Below are positions 1-9,305 of a DNA stretch of 64,000 bases, one piece after another. How positions within the stretch are numbered: position 1 is the stretch's first letter; each line of letters opens with the position of its first letter. Position numbers and translations under genes: made by a program. Source of the DNA: Synergistales bacterium (GTDB lineage: Bacteria > Synergistota > Synergistia > Synergistales > Aminiphilaceae); assembly GCA_021736445.1 (NCBI GenBank), contig JAIPGA010000002.1, positions 1 to 64,000 of the forward strand, given 5' to 3'. The notes under the pieces are model-generated. The model searched no databases, had not been told where the DNA came from, and saw nothing but the letters and a program-made list of their open reading frames with translations.

Positions 1-1
1 T

Positions 2-496
2 CCTCGAGATGTGGGGCCCCTGCTCCAGGGTTTTCAGGGGCTTGCGCACAGATGTCAACCCTTCTGTGAGGTCAACGGCTGTACCTTTATCGACGACTCC
101 AAGGGTACAAATGTGGCCGCTACAAAGACGGCGATCAGATCATTTGAGGAGGGTCTGATCGTGCTCCTCGGAGGCAAGGGAAAGGGTGAGGACTACACCG
201 AGTTGGCCGAAACCGTTGCGGAGCGGGTGCGGTTCGCTGTCCTGCTGGGGGAAGAGCGGTACCGGATTGCCCGGAGTCTCGATGCCTTGGGTTACAGGTC
301 CTACGTGAGCGTAGCGAGCATGGAAGAGGCCGTCGAGGCCGCTCTGTGCAGATCGGGACCGGGCGACGTGGTTCTCCTTTCTCCGGCTTGTACCAGTTGG
401 GATATGTACCACAATTTTGGAGAACGGGGCGACCACTTCCAGGCGCTCGTATGCGAACGGGTTCGTTCCGGGCGAACCAGCGGCGGCTTTGCATAG
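2..496 (+). CDS. murD: UDP-N-acetylmuramoylalanine--D-glutamate ligase MurD (C-terminal part)
   Basis: Cytoplasmic ATP-dependent ligase that adds D-glutamate to UDP-MurNAc-L-Ala in peptidoglycan precursor synthesis. The gene is cut by the left edge, so only about 164 C-terminal residues are visible. The Mur-ligase C-terminal domain is clear: an F-x-G-L-x-H-R-like segment at 32-58, the FIDDSKGTN motif near 85-111, LLGGKGKGEDY near 163-195, and the MurD hallmark LLSPACTSWDMYHNFGERG at 375-430. It ends 16 bases before ftsW at the head of a typical division/cell-wall cluster. The ATP-binding central domain lies outside the window. Confidence 0.95.
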   Translation, partial: PRDVGPLLQGFQGLAHRCQPFCEVNGCTFIDDSKGTNVAATKTAIRSFEEGLIVLLGGKGKGEDYTELAETVAERVRFAVLLGEERYRIARSLDALGYRSYVSVASMEEAVEAALCRSGPGDVVLLSPACTSWDMYHNFGERGDHFQALVCERVRSGRTSGGFA

Positions 497-512
497 CTCA
501 TACAGCACAACA

Positions 513-1631
513 ATGAATAAGGGTTGGGGTCGGGCTGAAAACAAGGTCACTGTACAATCCATAATCTGGGTGATACCACTGCTCCTGTGCGGGCTCAGCG
601 TCCTGATGGTTGCGTCCGCGACGAGCGGTAGTTCCTTGACAATCTCCGGCGAGGCGCTGGTTTGGGGATACAAGCAGGCCTGCTGGGTCGTTGCAGGCTT
701 TGTGATGATGCTCGTTGTCTATGTTATGCCGGTGAACTTCTGGAGGCGAGGCAGCGGGTTGATGTGGGGGGGCGCGCTGATCCTTGTGGGGCTTACCCTT
801 ATTCCCGGTCTGGGTGTGCATGCTGGGGGTGCATCCCGCTGGCTTGCCCTTGGGCCCGTAACCCTGCAGACCTCCGAGGTTCTTTCCTTTGCGGTGGTCC
901 TCCATGCGGCCAGAAAGGCGAATGAAGAAGACGTGTCGACGCTTCGTCTCTTTCTTCGCTGTATGGCGATAGCCCTTTCCTCCTCGTTTCTTTTGCTGAT
1001 GCAGCCGGATTTCGGGGGAGCCGTGATTGTGTTCGTCCTGACCGTGGGGGTCTTCGCCGCCCGGCGCGGGTGGTTCTATCCTCTTTTGGGATCATTCGTT
1101 GTCCTGGTGACGGCGGTACCGCCGCTGGTGATGATGAAGAGCTACCGATTGCGCCGGATACTTGCCTGTTATGATCCATGGTCGGATCCGCTGGATGCGG
1201 GGTTTCAGGCCATCCAGGGCCTCATAGCCTTTGCCAGTGGAGGTCTCTGGGGGCAGGGGGTCGGCAAGGGGCTTCAAAAGATGGCCTATCTCCCCGCGGC
1301 GCACACGGACTTTATCTTTGCGACGCTCGGGGAGGAGGTCGGTTTGGTTGGGACACTGGGGGTGCTGGCGGCGTTCACGGTCTGGGTCATTGCCATATGG
1401 AGGGAAGAACGTCGGCTCCGGGATCCTTTCCTTGCTACGCTGTTGTGGGGAGCGACACTTTCGGTGGTGCTGCCGGTGATAGTCAACATAGGGGGAGAAC
1501 TGAAATTGCTTCCATTAACCGGTGTGGTTCTACCGTTTTTGAGCTATGGAGGCAGTGCAATGGTGATGGCGTGGATGAAGGTTGGAATCATCGTAAGACT
1601 GACAAGGTATGCGACGCTGGAGTCGCGATAA
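513..1631 (+). CDS. ftsW: Peptidoglycan glycosyltransferase FtsW (SEDS family)
   Basis: Polytopic inner-membrane SEDS protein that polymerises glycan strands at the septum. About 372 residues with some ten hydrophobic segments, the first starting near residue 15 (IIWVIPLLLCGLSVLMVAS). SEDS signatures are present: a QTSEVLSFAVVL region, LLMQPDFGG, and near the end LPLTGVVLPFLSYGGSA. I chose ATG 513 because it gives a short cytoplasmic N-terminus before the first membrane segment. The frame is open upstream to 417 but that stretch overlaps murD. No good ribosome-binding site precedes 513, so translation may be coupled to murD. The position between murD and murG fits FtsW better than RodA. Confidence 0.92.
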   Translation: MNKGWGRAENKVTVQSIIWVIPLLLCGLSVLMVASATSGSSLTISGEALVWGYKQACWVVAGFVMMLVVYVMPVNFWRRGSGLMWGGALILVGLTLIPGLGVHAGGASRWLALGPVTLQTSEVLSFAVVLHAARKANEEDVSTLRLFLRCMAIALSSSFLLLMQPDFGGAVIVFVLTVGVFAARRGWFYPLLGSFVVLVTAVPPLVMMKSYRLRRILACYDPWSDPLDAGFQAIQGLIAFASGGLWGQGVGKGLQKMAYLPAAHTDFIFATLGEEVGLVGTLGVLAAFTVWVIAIWREERRLRDPFLATLLWGATLSVVLPVIVNIGGELKLLPLTGVVLPFLSYGGSAMVMAWMKVGIIVRLTRYATLESR

Positions 1632-1634
1632 GCG

Positions 1635-2732
1635 GTGTCCACACTGTTGCTTGTCGCAGGTGGAACGGGAGGGCATCTCTGGCCTGCGATCGCATTCAAA
1701 AGATGGATTGACGCTAATACCGAGTGGACGACATGCCTTGTGACCGGTTCGAGGCCTCTGGAGTATGCGATTCTTGCCGAGGCCGGCATAGATCCGGTGC
1801 GACTCGACATTGAAGGGTCGCCGCTGGGGGTTTCGGGCATCCGGTCTCTCCGTCGGTGGAAGGCGGTCCTGCAGAGCCTTGTTCAGGCGAGACGCATTCT
1901 GCGATCCCTTCGCCCGCACCGGGTGCTCCTGTTCGGCGGCTATCTCTCCGTGCCGTTTTTGATCCACCTCTGTTTTGCGGGATCCAGGACGGTTCTGCAC
2001 GAGCAGAATGCCAGGGCCGGAAAGGCAACACGATTGGCGCGACGACTCGGCATGTCGATTGCATCAGGATGGCCCCGATGTGAACCCTTGCCTGTTGGGA
2101 CGTACCGGTACGTTGGGGTGCCGGTCCGCCGGCCGGAGAGATTGCGCAAGCAAATCGCTTGGCATACACTGGTTCCCGAGGCACCCTGTCCCGATGGGCC
2201 CATTGTTGTTGTCATGGGAGGGTCATTGGGTAGCGCATCGCTTGAAGAGCGTTTGTCGCGGCTCAGCAGGCGAAGATCTCTGCGGGGCTGGCGATTCCTC
2301 CTTGTGGGTGCCAAGGGGCGGCGGGAAGCACCGTCTGAGCAGATATACCATCTGCCGCTGCAGTGGGATATCAATCCTCTCTTGAGTGTGGCGGACATTG
2401 CTGTTGTCAGAGGGGGCGCATCAACGCTTTCCGAAATGGCGGCATGGAATATGCCTGCAGTGGTGGTGCCATGGCTCGCTGCGACCGACAGTCATCAGGA
2501 CGCAAACGCCCGGGCTTTTTTGGCGTGTGGAAAGGGAGCACTCTGGTACGAAAGCATGTCTGATGATGAGCTCGAAGAGCGGCTTCTTTTCCTGTACCGG
2601 GAGCATGCCGGATTGGAACAGCTGTGTGACGAGGGGCGCGCTGATTTTTTTGAAGAGAGCGTAAATCTAGCATTGTGTAATTATTTATTGGGTAGTGAAA
2701 GCATGAAAGGGGATGGCCCGCTTGGTCGATAA
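1635..2732 (+). CDS. murG: UDP-GlcNAc:lipid I N-acetylglucosaminyltransferase MurG
   Basis: Membrane-associated GT28 glycosyltransferase that converts lipid I to lipid II. The GTG start at 1635, three bases after the ftsW stop, places the glycine-rich VAGGTGGHLWPAIAF motif at residues 7-21, as expected for MurG. Further family marks are GGYLSVPF around residue 95, HEQNARAGKATRLA around 122, GGSLGS around 195, and VVRGGASTLSEMAAW around 258, the UDP-GlcNAc-binding region. The length of 365 residues is normal. The 3' end overlaps murC by 20 bases, consistent with translational coupling. Confidence 0.95.
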   Translation: MSTLLLVAGGTGGHLWPAIAFKRWIDANTEWTTCLVTGSRPLEYAILAEAGIDPVRLDIEGSPLGVSGIRSLRRWKAVLQSLVQARRILRSLRPHRVLLFGGYLSVPFLIHLCFAGSRTVLHEQNARAGKATRLARRLGMSIASGWPRCEPLPVGTYRYVGVPVRRPERLRKQIAWHTLVPEAPCPDGPIVVVMGGSLGSASLEERLSRLSRRRSLRGWRFLLVGAKGRREAPSEQIYHLPLQWDINPLLSVADIAVVRGGASTLSEMAAWNMPAVVVPWLAATDSHQDANARAFLACGKGALWYESMSDDELEERLLFLYREHAGLEQLCDEGRADFFEESVNLALCNYLLGSESMKGDGPLGR

Positions 2733-4152
2733 TTCCATATTTGAGAATACGCACCGTGTTCACCTGATGGGTATCGGAGGAGCTGGCATGAGCGGCCTAG
2801 CGGTCCTTCTCGATGAAATAGGGTGTGAGGTGTCGGGATGTGATGTGCTCAGCACTCCCTACCAGGAGAAGGTGAGGCAACGGGGAATCCCGGTGGCGAT
2901 TGGTCACGATGTCGGTCATTTGGAACAATTTTCCCCGGAGTTGCTCGTATACAGCAGTGCCATTGCCGCTTCGAATGAGGAGCTTCGGGCGGCCCGGGAC
3001 CGCCGTATACCCATAGCCAGCCGGGCGGAGGTCCTGAGCTGGCTCTTCAATAACAGAAAGGGTATCGGTATCGCCGGAACACACGGGAAGACCACCACAT
3101 CTTCCATGATAGCGCTGATTCTGGAGATGGCCGACTACGAGCCCACGGCTGCTATCGGTGGCGAGCTGTGCGATATCGGAGGCAATGCGAAGCTTGGTTC
3201 CGGTGAACATATGGTGGCTGAACTGGACGAAAGTGATGGTTCCTTCACGTTGTTCGAGTCCTCCATCGCGGTGGTGACCAATATCGACTGGGACCATGTC
3301 GACCAGTATCCCGACATGGCGAGTATGCACAGGGCCTTTTCCGAATTTCTGGGCAAAGCAAAACGTGACTGCTCCTACGTGATGTGCGCCGAGGATCTCG
3401 GTGCGGCGGATATGATGACGAGACTGCCTTCCCACCAGCTGGTCACCTATGGGTGGGGCAGGGGATGGCATTGGGGCGCCACGGATCTCCAGCATGTCCC
3501 CGGCGGCGGGATTGTCTTCTCGGTCTTTCAGAGGGGGAAACCGATGGGGACCCTGCGTCTGGGTATATCCGGGGAGCACAACGCGCTCAATGCTCTGGCG
3601 GCCTGTGCGGTGGCACAGATGGTGGGTGTTCCCTTTGAGACCTGCCGGAAGGCCCTGCGCCTTTTCCGTGGAGCGAAGCGGCGCCTCCAGCTGGTCGGCT
3701 CTGTCGGGGGTGTCACTATCTATGACGACTATGGACACCACCCACGGGAAATCCGCGCCACCATCGACGCTGTCAGGAACATATTTCCCGATCGGAGGCT
3801 GCTCACGATCTTTCAGCCTCATCGGTATACGAGGACCGTCGCAATGTACCGTGATTTCGCCAAGGTGCTGTCACTCTCACACAAAACGTATCTGCTTCCC
3901 ATTTTTGCAGCGGACGAGAAGGCGCGAGAGGGTGTCACGTCGGGTATGATTGTGGACGAGATGACCAACAGGGGTGAGCATAGCCAACTCCTCCGGGACA
4001 AGGACGATGCCGTCCAGGCGATCCGCCGTGCCCTGCTCCCGGGTGACCTTGTTTTGACGCTTGGAGCGGGAGATATCAACATGGTTGGTGAACGCCTCTT
4101 TGACGTCCTCCGTCGGGAGGAAGTGTCCAATGCCCTGGTTGTCAGCGCTTGA
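2713..4152 (+). CDS. murC: UDP-N-acetylmuramate--L-alanine ligase MurC
   Basis: First amino-acid ligase of peptidoglycan stem synthesis, cytoplasmic, ATP-dependent. 479 residues. The N-terminal Rossmann motif HLMGIGGAGMSGLA is at residues 16-29, the ATP P-loop GIAGTHGKTTTSSM near 117-130, ELDESDGSF near 173, NIDWDHVDQYP near 189, and the C-terminal-domain motif YDDYGHHPREI near 336. ATG 2713 lies inside the murG end, and murB starts inside the murC end, so the three genes form a tightly coupled run. No ddl or D-alanine ligase follows, unlike some other division clusters. Confidence 0.96.
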   Translation: MARLVDNSIFENTHRVHLMGIGGAGMSGLAVLLDEIGCEVSGCDVLSTPYQEKVRQRGIPVAIGHDVGHLEQFSPELLVYSSAIAASNEELRAARDRRIPIASRAEVLSWLFNNRKGIGIAGTHGKTTTSSMIALILEMADYEPTAAIGGELCDIGGNAKLGSGEHMVAELDESDGSFTLFESSIAVVTNIDWDHVDQYPDMASMHRAFSEFLGKAKRDCSYVMCAEDLGAADMMTRLPSHQLVTYGWGRGWHWGATDLQHVPGGGIVFSVFQRGKPMGTLRLGISGEHNALNALAACAVAQMVGVPFETCRKALRLFRGAKRRLQLVGSVGGVTIYDDYGHHPREIRATIDAVRNIFPDRRLLTIFQPHRYTRTVAMYRDFAKVLSLSHKTYLLPIFAADEKAREGVTSGMIVDEMTNRGEHSQLLRDKDDAVQAIRRALLPGDLVLTLGAGDINMVGERLFDVLRREEVSNALVVSA

Positions 4153-5047
4153 GGAAGAACTGACATGCCAGTGCAGGCGGCATGTTCCCCTGCATCACCA
4201 TACGACCTGGGGGACAGGAGGACCGGTGGAGGCCTTTGTCTCCCCCGCGTTGATAGAGGATATCGTTGCGCTGTACCGTCTTCGCAATCGGTATGGGTTC
4301 CCCATATGGGCCCTGGGGGGCGGAAGTAATGTGCTTGTGCCGGACAGGGGGCTGCCCGGCGTGCTCCTGCACACGGCGAATCTGCAGCAACAGTGGGTGG
4401 AAGAGAGAGGCGCGTGCGTAACACTTATCGCAGAAAGCGGTGTGCCCCTTCATCGACTCCTGGCTCGATGCAGCGCCGAAGGATGGACCGGGTTGGAATT
4501 CATGGCGGGAATCCCGGGCTCACTGGGAGGCGCGGTCTTTTGCAATTCCGGAACGAAGATGCAGAGCATCTGCCAACGACTACGATGGGTAGACGTGATT
4601 GAGAGCGACGAAGCAGTCCGTCGCTATTCCAACGAAGAGTTTGCCTGGAGCTACCGACACTGCTCCCTCAGGGGGTTTGTCTACAGGGTTGCCCTCGAGC
4701 TTGAACCGTCTGTCCCGGCTACGGTGCGCAGGAGGATCCGGGAGTGCCTGAAGGATCGGTCCCGGCAACCCCAGGGCAGGAAAACGGCAGGCTGTGTGTT
4801 TAAAAATCCTGATGGAATGAGTGCGGGAAGGTTGCTCGAGGAGTGTGGATGCAAGGGATTGCGGATCGGCGGAGCCAGGGTCTCGCCGTCACACTGCAAT
4901 TTTATCGAAAATATAGAGAATGCCGCCTCGAAGGATATCCTGGAACTCATCGGCATATGCCAACGGCGGCTTCGTGCGGAGAAGCATATTGATGTAGGCC
5001 TGGAGGTTCAACTGCTCGGGGAATGTGGTGATGGGTGTCCGGCGTAG
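4130..5047 (+). CDS. murB: UDP-N-acetylenolpyruvoylglucosamine reductase MurB
   Basis: FAD-dependent reductase that makes UDP-MurNAc from the enolpyruvyl precursor. The start was set at ATG 4130, preceded by GGGAGG at 4115-4120 with a nine-base spacer; this gives about 305 residues. Visible features are a substrate-positioning segment HHHTTWGTGGP near residue 20, the FAD-binding ALGGGSNVLVPDRG near 58-71, GLEFMAGIPGSLGGAVFCNSG near 120-140, SYRHCSLRG with the expected Tyr-Arg, and C-terminal AGCVFKNPDG and SAGRLLEECGCKG. The gene overlaps the murC end by 23 bases and the ftsQ start by 17. Confidence 0.93.
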   Translation: MPWLSALEEELTCQCRRHVPLHHHTTWGTGGPVEAFVSPALIEDIVALYRLRNRYGFPIWALGGGSNVLVPDRGLPGVLLHTANLQQQWVEERGACVTLIAESGVPLHRLLARCSAEGWTGLEFMAGIPGSLGGAVFCNSGTKMQSICQRLRWVDVIESDEAVRRYSNEEFAWSYRHCSLRGFVYRVALELEPSVPATVRRRIRECLKDRSRQPQGRKTAGCVFKNPDGMSAGRLLEECGCKGLRIGGARVSPSHCNFIENIENAASKDILELIGICQRRLRAEKHIDVGLEVQLLGECGDGCPA

Positions 5048-5810
5048 CGGCGTTCTTCTGCTTGGTGCCATCTTGTTGGGATGTCTGTATCATCTGGAGG
5101 AACACGCACAGTTCCTGCGTCTCCGTACTATCGAAATGCAGCCTTCCGAGCGGTTCCCGGCAACCGCAATCTGGGAAGGCCTCCCGCCGGAGGTTGAACG
5201 GTTCGGACTTCTGTTCGGTTTTGTTTCGCACTCTCTCGCAGAGAAGCTCTCGGCACGGTTCCCGATCCGATGCACCTTTTCCGGGAGATGGTCTCTGCAT
5301 CCGGTGTGTACCATGGAGCCGCACAGACCCATCATTGCGATACAATATAAGGAGAAGAGCTGGTATCTTGGAACGGAAGGGCACCTCTGGGCGATGGAAC
5401 ATCCATGGAATGCGCTGATAGATACGGAGGATGCCGACAGCATTCCCGTCTTGCATTGGGAAATAGAGAGACAGCTACCGATTGAGACGATCTCTCGCGA
5501 TCAGGTGTACATGTCCCGTTTTGCCGCAAAGAGGGTGAACAGGTACATGCAAACCCTGCAAGAGCTGCACTGGCTCCAGTCGATGCAATCCTGGACGTTA
5601 AGCAGGAAGACAGGCGAAGCAGTGGTGCGGATCACGCTGCCCCTTGAAGGAAATCGCGTTACTGTTATCCTCAAGGATGTGCCTCAAAGCTGGGAGCAGA
5701 CCGCGAGGGCTATCGATTCAATCGTTCGTCGGATAGAGGCAGAGGAAGGGAAATTTCTCCTTGATGCCACCTACAAAGACCGCATTGTTCTCCGCCAACT
5801 GTATGAGTGA
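5031..5810 (+). CDS. ftsQ: Cell division protein FtsQ/DivIB-like (POTRA)
   Basis: Probable bitopic division protein that links FtsA/FtsZ-stage factors to the septal synthase complex. About 259 residues: a short basic N-terminus, one membrane segment near residues 7-19 (VLLLGAILLGCLYHL), then a periplasmic part with a POTRA-like beginning (FPATAIWEGLPPEVERFGLLFG). Sequence identity to well-known FtsQ proteins looks low, so the call rests on topology, size and the position between murB and ftsA. ATG 5031 is preceded by GGGGAA; GTG 5025 and GTG 5028 in the same frame are alternatives that add one or two residues. Confidence 0.75.
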   Translation: MGVRRSGVLLLGAILLGCLYHLEEHAQFLRLRTIEMQPSERFPATAIWEGLPPEVERFGLLFGFVSHSLAEKLSARFPIRCTFSGRWSLHPVCTMEPHRPIIAIQYKEKSWYLGTEGHLWAMEHPWNALIDTEDADSIPVLHWEIERQLPIETISRDQVYMSRFAAKRVNRYMQTLQELHWLQSMQSWTLSRKTGEAVVRITLPLEGNRVTVILKDVPQSWEQTARAIDSIVRRIEAEEGKFLLDATYKDRIVLRQLYE

Positions 5811-5892
5811 GTGCAGCGGTTCCGCAGTTTACGCGCTAAGGGGTGGCTACGATGCAGAACATGCCTGGCAGAGGGAAAGGAGCGAATGAATA

Positions 5893-7215
5893 GTGGTTAC
5901 TGAACCTGAGCTCCTTGTTGGTCTGGATATTGGAGCAAGTAAGGTTGTAGTCGTTGTTGCCGAGCGTGACGAACAGAGCGGAGAGGCACTGATTATTGGT
6001 GTTGGCCAGGCCCGTTCCATGGGGATACGGAAGGGTCTGATCGTCAATCTCGAGCAAGCTGTTCGTTCCGTGGAACAAGCTCTTGATGATGCCAGGCAGA
6101 TGGTCGGCTTGCCCCTCGATGAAGCCACGGTTGCCTTCGGCGGGAGTGGGGTGAAGAGCGTCACCTCCCGGGGTATGGTGTCCCTGGGGCGCGTGCCGCG
6201 CCAGATTACCGTCGAGGACATCGAGCGCGTTATCGAGGCGGCCCAAACCGAAGTGAATGTGGCTTCCAATCTCTGTGTCCTGCACACCATTCCGGTTGAA
6301 TACTCTATTGACGGTAACAGCGGTATAGACGATCCATTGGGAATGACGGGCGTTCGGTTGGAGATAGAGCTGCAATCGCTCATCCTGTCCACAGCGGTGG
6401 TACAGAATGTCATCACCTGTATCGAACGGGCGGGCATTCAGGTCCGTGGTTTGATTATCAAACCTCTGGCCAGTGCCCTTGGGGTCCTGACCTCCGAGGA
6501 TGTCTCGGTCGGCGCAGTCATCATTGACGTTGGCGGCGGTGCGACCAGTGTGGCGGTCTATGCCGACGGAAAGCCAAAACGTCTTTCCGTGATCCCGGTG
6601 GGCGGGGATCACATTACCAATGATCTTGCAGCTGTGCTTCGCATTCCCATCGGTAAAGCCGAAGCACTCAAAAAAGAGGTTTCTCTTGATGAAGCAGAGG
6701 AGAGTCTCTCGGATATCCTTGAGTTCGAAACACGGGGAAAGCAGTGCACCTGCACGGTTCGTGAGGTTGTTGATGTCATTACCTGCAGACTTGAAGAGCT
6801 CTTCGGGACCCTTGTGAGCAAAGAACTGCAGACGGCAAAGATCCCCTTGTTGCCCGGAGGCGTTATCTTAACCGGTGGTGTCGCCCGAATGAGCGGAATC
6901 GAGCACCTGGTCTCCGAGCTTTTGGATATGCCTGCCAGGGTTGCTCCTCCTCTCGATATCCAGCGGATGCCTCCGCAGCGGAATGGGGTGGAATACAGCG
7001 CCGCTGCCGGTATCATCCGGTATATTGTCGAAAAAGAGCGCAATCCATTCAAATATATCGAACCACCCCGTGAAGATCTGGGCCGGAGCGAGTACGTCGA
7101 TGTATCGAGAACGACGAGAAAGAAACGTAAGAGTGTGAGGTCCTCTTCGGCGACGAAGGTCTCTGTGGGGAGTCTTGTGGATTCACTAAAAAAAACCCTA
7201 AAGGAGCTTTTTTAG
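5893..7215 (+). CDS. ftsA: Cell division protein FtsA
   Basis: Actin-like ATPase that tethers FtsZ to the membrane. 440 residues from GTG 5893. Actin-fold motifs are visible: [17 protein letters not shown] (phosphate 1) at residues 8-24, [14 protein letters not shown] (phosphate 2) near 211, and [15 protein letters not shown] near 318. The extreme C-terminus [12 protein letters not shown] is amphipathic and basic, as expected for the FtsA membrane-targeting sequence. An AAAGGAG ribosome-binding site precedes a tiny ATG AAT TAG cistron at 5886-5894 whose stop overlaps the GTG start, so initiation might be coupled to it. ftsZ follows after 34 bases. Confidence 0.94.
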   Translation: MVTEPELLVGLDIGASKVVVVVAERDEQSGEALIIGVGQARSMGIRKGLIVNLEQAVRSVEQALDDARQMVGLPLDEATVAFGGSGVKSVTSRGMVSLGRVPRQITVEDIERVIEAAQTEVNVASNLCVLHTIPVEYSIDGNSGIDDPLGMTGVRLEIELQSLILSTAVVQNVITCIERAGIQVRGLIIKPLASALGVLTSEDVSVGAVIIDVGGGATSVAVYADGKPKRLSVIPVGGDHITNDLAAVLRIPIGKAEALKKEVSLDEAEESLSDILEFETRGKQCTCTVREVVDVITCRLEELFGTLVSKELQTAKIPLLPGGVILTGGVARMSGIEHLVSELLDMPARVAPPLDIQRMPPQRNGVEYSAAAGIIRYIVEKERNPFKYIEPPREDLGRSEYVDVSRTTRKKRKSVRSSSATKVSVGSLVDSLKKTLKELF

Positions 7216-7249
7216 CGAGGCAAACGGCTCGCACTGGAGGAGTTCGGCG

Positions 7250-8395
7250 ATGAACAGACAAGGGGACGTTTTTGAGATTGACCGCATGCACCGGCAGTAC
7301 CGGGAACGGATAAAGGTTGTCGGTGTGGGTGGTGGCGGCAACAATGCACTGAACCATATCATCAGGAGTGGGATTACAGGTGTGGAGTTTATCGCTGCCA
7401 ATACCGATATCGCTCACCTTGAACGCTCGGAGGCGGATACCAAGGTAGCCCTTGGTACGGAACTGACTCGAGGTCTGGGGGCCGGTGCGGACCCACAGAT
7501 CGGATTCAATGCTGCAAAGGAGTCCAGTGAGGACCTGAAGCAGGCGCTGCAGGGATCGGATATGGTATTTCTCACGGCAGGCATGGGTGGGGGAACAGGC
7601 ACTGGTGCGACCCCTGTCCTGGCGGAGACGGCAAAAGAATCGGGGGCGCTGGTGGTCGCTGTCGTGACGAGGCCCTTTTCCTTTGAAGGCAAGAAACGGG
7701 CGAACCAGGCCAACGAAGGCATACAGAATCTCACCGATAAGGTCGACGCCCTTATCGTGATTCCCAATGACCGATTGCTCCAGATCGCCGATAAGAACAC
7801 GCCGCTCTACGATGCCTTCAAGCTTGCCGACGAGGTGTTGCGTCAGGCCGTACAGGGCGTGACGGATCTTATCCTTCGTCCGGGGCTGGTCAACGTGGAC
7901 TTTGCCGATGTGCGGACCGTCATGAGCAATGCGGGATCCGCCATTATGGGCATTGGGGAAGGTCATGGAGAAGGTCGGGCGGCGACTGCCGCAAAGACAT
8001 CGATCAACAGTCCGCTTATGGAGTGCCCCATGAACGGGGCGAAGGGTGTGCTCTTTAACGTTACCGGCGGCCCGGATATGGGCATTATGGAAATCCAGGA
8101 AGCGGCGCAGATCATTACCGAGGCCGCTGACGAGGACGCCACGATCATCTGGGGACATACCCTCGATACCTCAATGGACGATTCGATCAAGATAACGGTG
8201 ATCGCAACCGGTTTTTCGCTGGTGCAGACAGAGTCGAGAAGTCCGAGCCGCGGTAGGCAAAGAGGCAGGATGGAGCTTGAGGAATCCGAGGTCCACACCA
8301 CTGAAGACGACCTCTTTCATATCCCCAATAATCCGGAGAGCCCATTGGATATCCCTTCCGTTGTCCGGAGACGGAACAAGGAAAACGACAAGTAG
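7250..8395 (+). CDS. ftsZ: Cell division GTPase FtsZ
   Basis: Tubulin-like GTPase that forms the Z ring. 381 residues. The nucleotide-binding segment [16 protein letters not shown] lies at residues 23-38, the tubulin signature [12 protein letters not shown] near 109-120, and the T7-loop/NADFADV-like region [11 protein letters not shown] near 213-223. After a variable linker of about 45 residues the C-terminus carries the conserved peptide [10 protein letters not shown], which binds FtsA and other partners. ATG 7250 is preceded by a strong GGAGGAG at 7237-7243. The gene is the last of the division cluster; the SPOR gene follows after about 100 bases. Confidence 0.97.
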   Translation: MNRQGDVFEIDRMHRQYRERIKVVGVGGGGNNALNHIIRSGITGVEFIAANTDIAHLERSEADTKVALGTELTRGLGAGADPQIGFNAAKESSEDLKQALQGSDMVFLTAGMGGGTGTGATPVLAETAKESGALVVAVVTRPFSFEGKKRANQANEGIQNLTDKVDALIVIPNDRLLQIADKNTPLYDAFKLADEVLRQAVQGVTDLILRPGLVNVDFADVRTVMSNAGSAIMGIGEGHGEGRAATAAKTSINSPLMECPMNGAKGVLFNVTGGPDMGIMEIQEAAQIITEAADEDATIIWGHTLDTSMDDSIKITVIATGFSLVQTESRSPSRGRQRGRMELEESEVHTTEDDLFHIPNNPESPLDIPSVVRRRNKENDK

Positions 8396-8498
8396 TTAGT
8401 ATGGATGCCGATGTCGCGCTTTGCTTTTTGGGAACGGCCATGACCACTCGGGCAGCAGTATCCCTCAGGCATTTCGGAGTGTGAGTGGGGGTGACTAG

Positions 8499-9179
8499 AT
8501 GAACAGCCGAAGAAGTAGACGGTATAAGATGAAGCGGCCGATGTTCGCCTTTGGACAGCTTATGCTGCCGATTGTCGGCATCGTTGCAATAGGCCTGCTT
8601 ATTGTGGGTGTGAAGCTCTTTTTCCTACCCACTTCGAGTGATGGCGGGCCGGATCATAGCCCCGGAACACAACAGCAAACGACGGCCGGCAGCGGGCAGG
8701 ATGTAACGGCCACGCCGGCTGTGACGATGGAAGAGGAATCACAAGGTCCATCGCAGAGCGGCGGGGACGACGCGGGCGCCCCGGCGAACGGACAGACCGA
8801 GCACGACACCGACGGCGGAGACGACATCGTTGCGGTGCCTGTGGGCGATGAACCGGATGCTGGAGCCGGCGGCGGCACGGGAGGTTCCACCGGCGACCAG
8901 GGAGCGGCGGATGCCACCCAGGAAGACCAGGGATCGACACCGCAAAACGGCACCTGGGGTGTCCAGATCGGGGCCTTCAAGACCAACGAACAGGCGAAGA
9001 ATGTCGCTCGGGAGGCGCGTAGCGAAGGCTTCAGCACACGCATCATGAGCGCTGTGGTTAACGGAACACAGTACTATCGAGTCAGGGTCGTTGCCGGTGA
9101 TTCGAGAGAAGAATCCAGGCAGATCGAAACAAGACTGCAGGAGTTGGGATATCCGACACTGATTGTCCGGTTGCAGTGA
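8499..9179 (+). CDS. SPOR-domain membrane protein
   Basis: Probable septal peptidoglycan-binding protein. 226 residues in three parts: a basic cytoplasmic N-terminus and one membrane segment at about residues 20-42 (QLMLPIVGIVAIGLLIVGVK); a low-complexity linker of about 100 residues rich in Gly, Asp, Thr, Gln and Ala; and a C-terminal SPOR domain from about residue 148 (WGVQIGAFKTNEQAKNVAREA ... YYRVRVVAGDSREE ... GYPTLIVRL). SPOR domains bind denuded glycan strands at division sites, which fits the position just after ftsZ. Whether it corresponds to FtsN or DedD cannot be told from sequence alone. ATG 8499 overlaps a GTGACTAG segment after a GTGGGGGTGA stretch. Confidence 0.85.
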   Translation: MNSRRSRRYKMKRPMFAFGQLMLPIVGIVAIGLLIVGVKLFFLPTSSDGGPDHSPGTQQQTTAGSGQDVTATPAVTMEEESQGPSQSGGDDAGAPANGQTEHDTDGGDDIVAVPVGDEPDAGAGGGTGGSTGDQGAADATQEDQGSTPQNGTWGVQIGAFKTNEQAKNVAREARSEGFSTRIMSAVVNGTQYYRVRVVAGDSREESRQIETRLQELGYPTLIVRLQ

Positions 9180-9305
9180 GCGTGGGCAAACGAAGCATTC
9201 CCCCGAAAGCTTCAACAGTGCGGCAGCTGTGCGCTTGCAGCAGATCGGCAGCATCAGGGCAAGGTGTGGTTCAATAGAGTGCGCGACAGTCTTGAAGGGA
9301 GATCC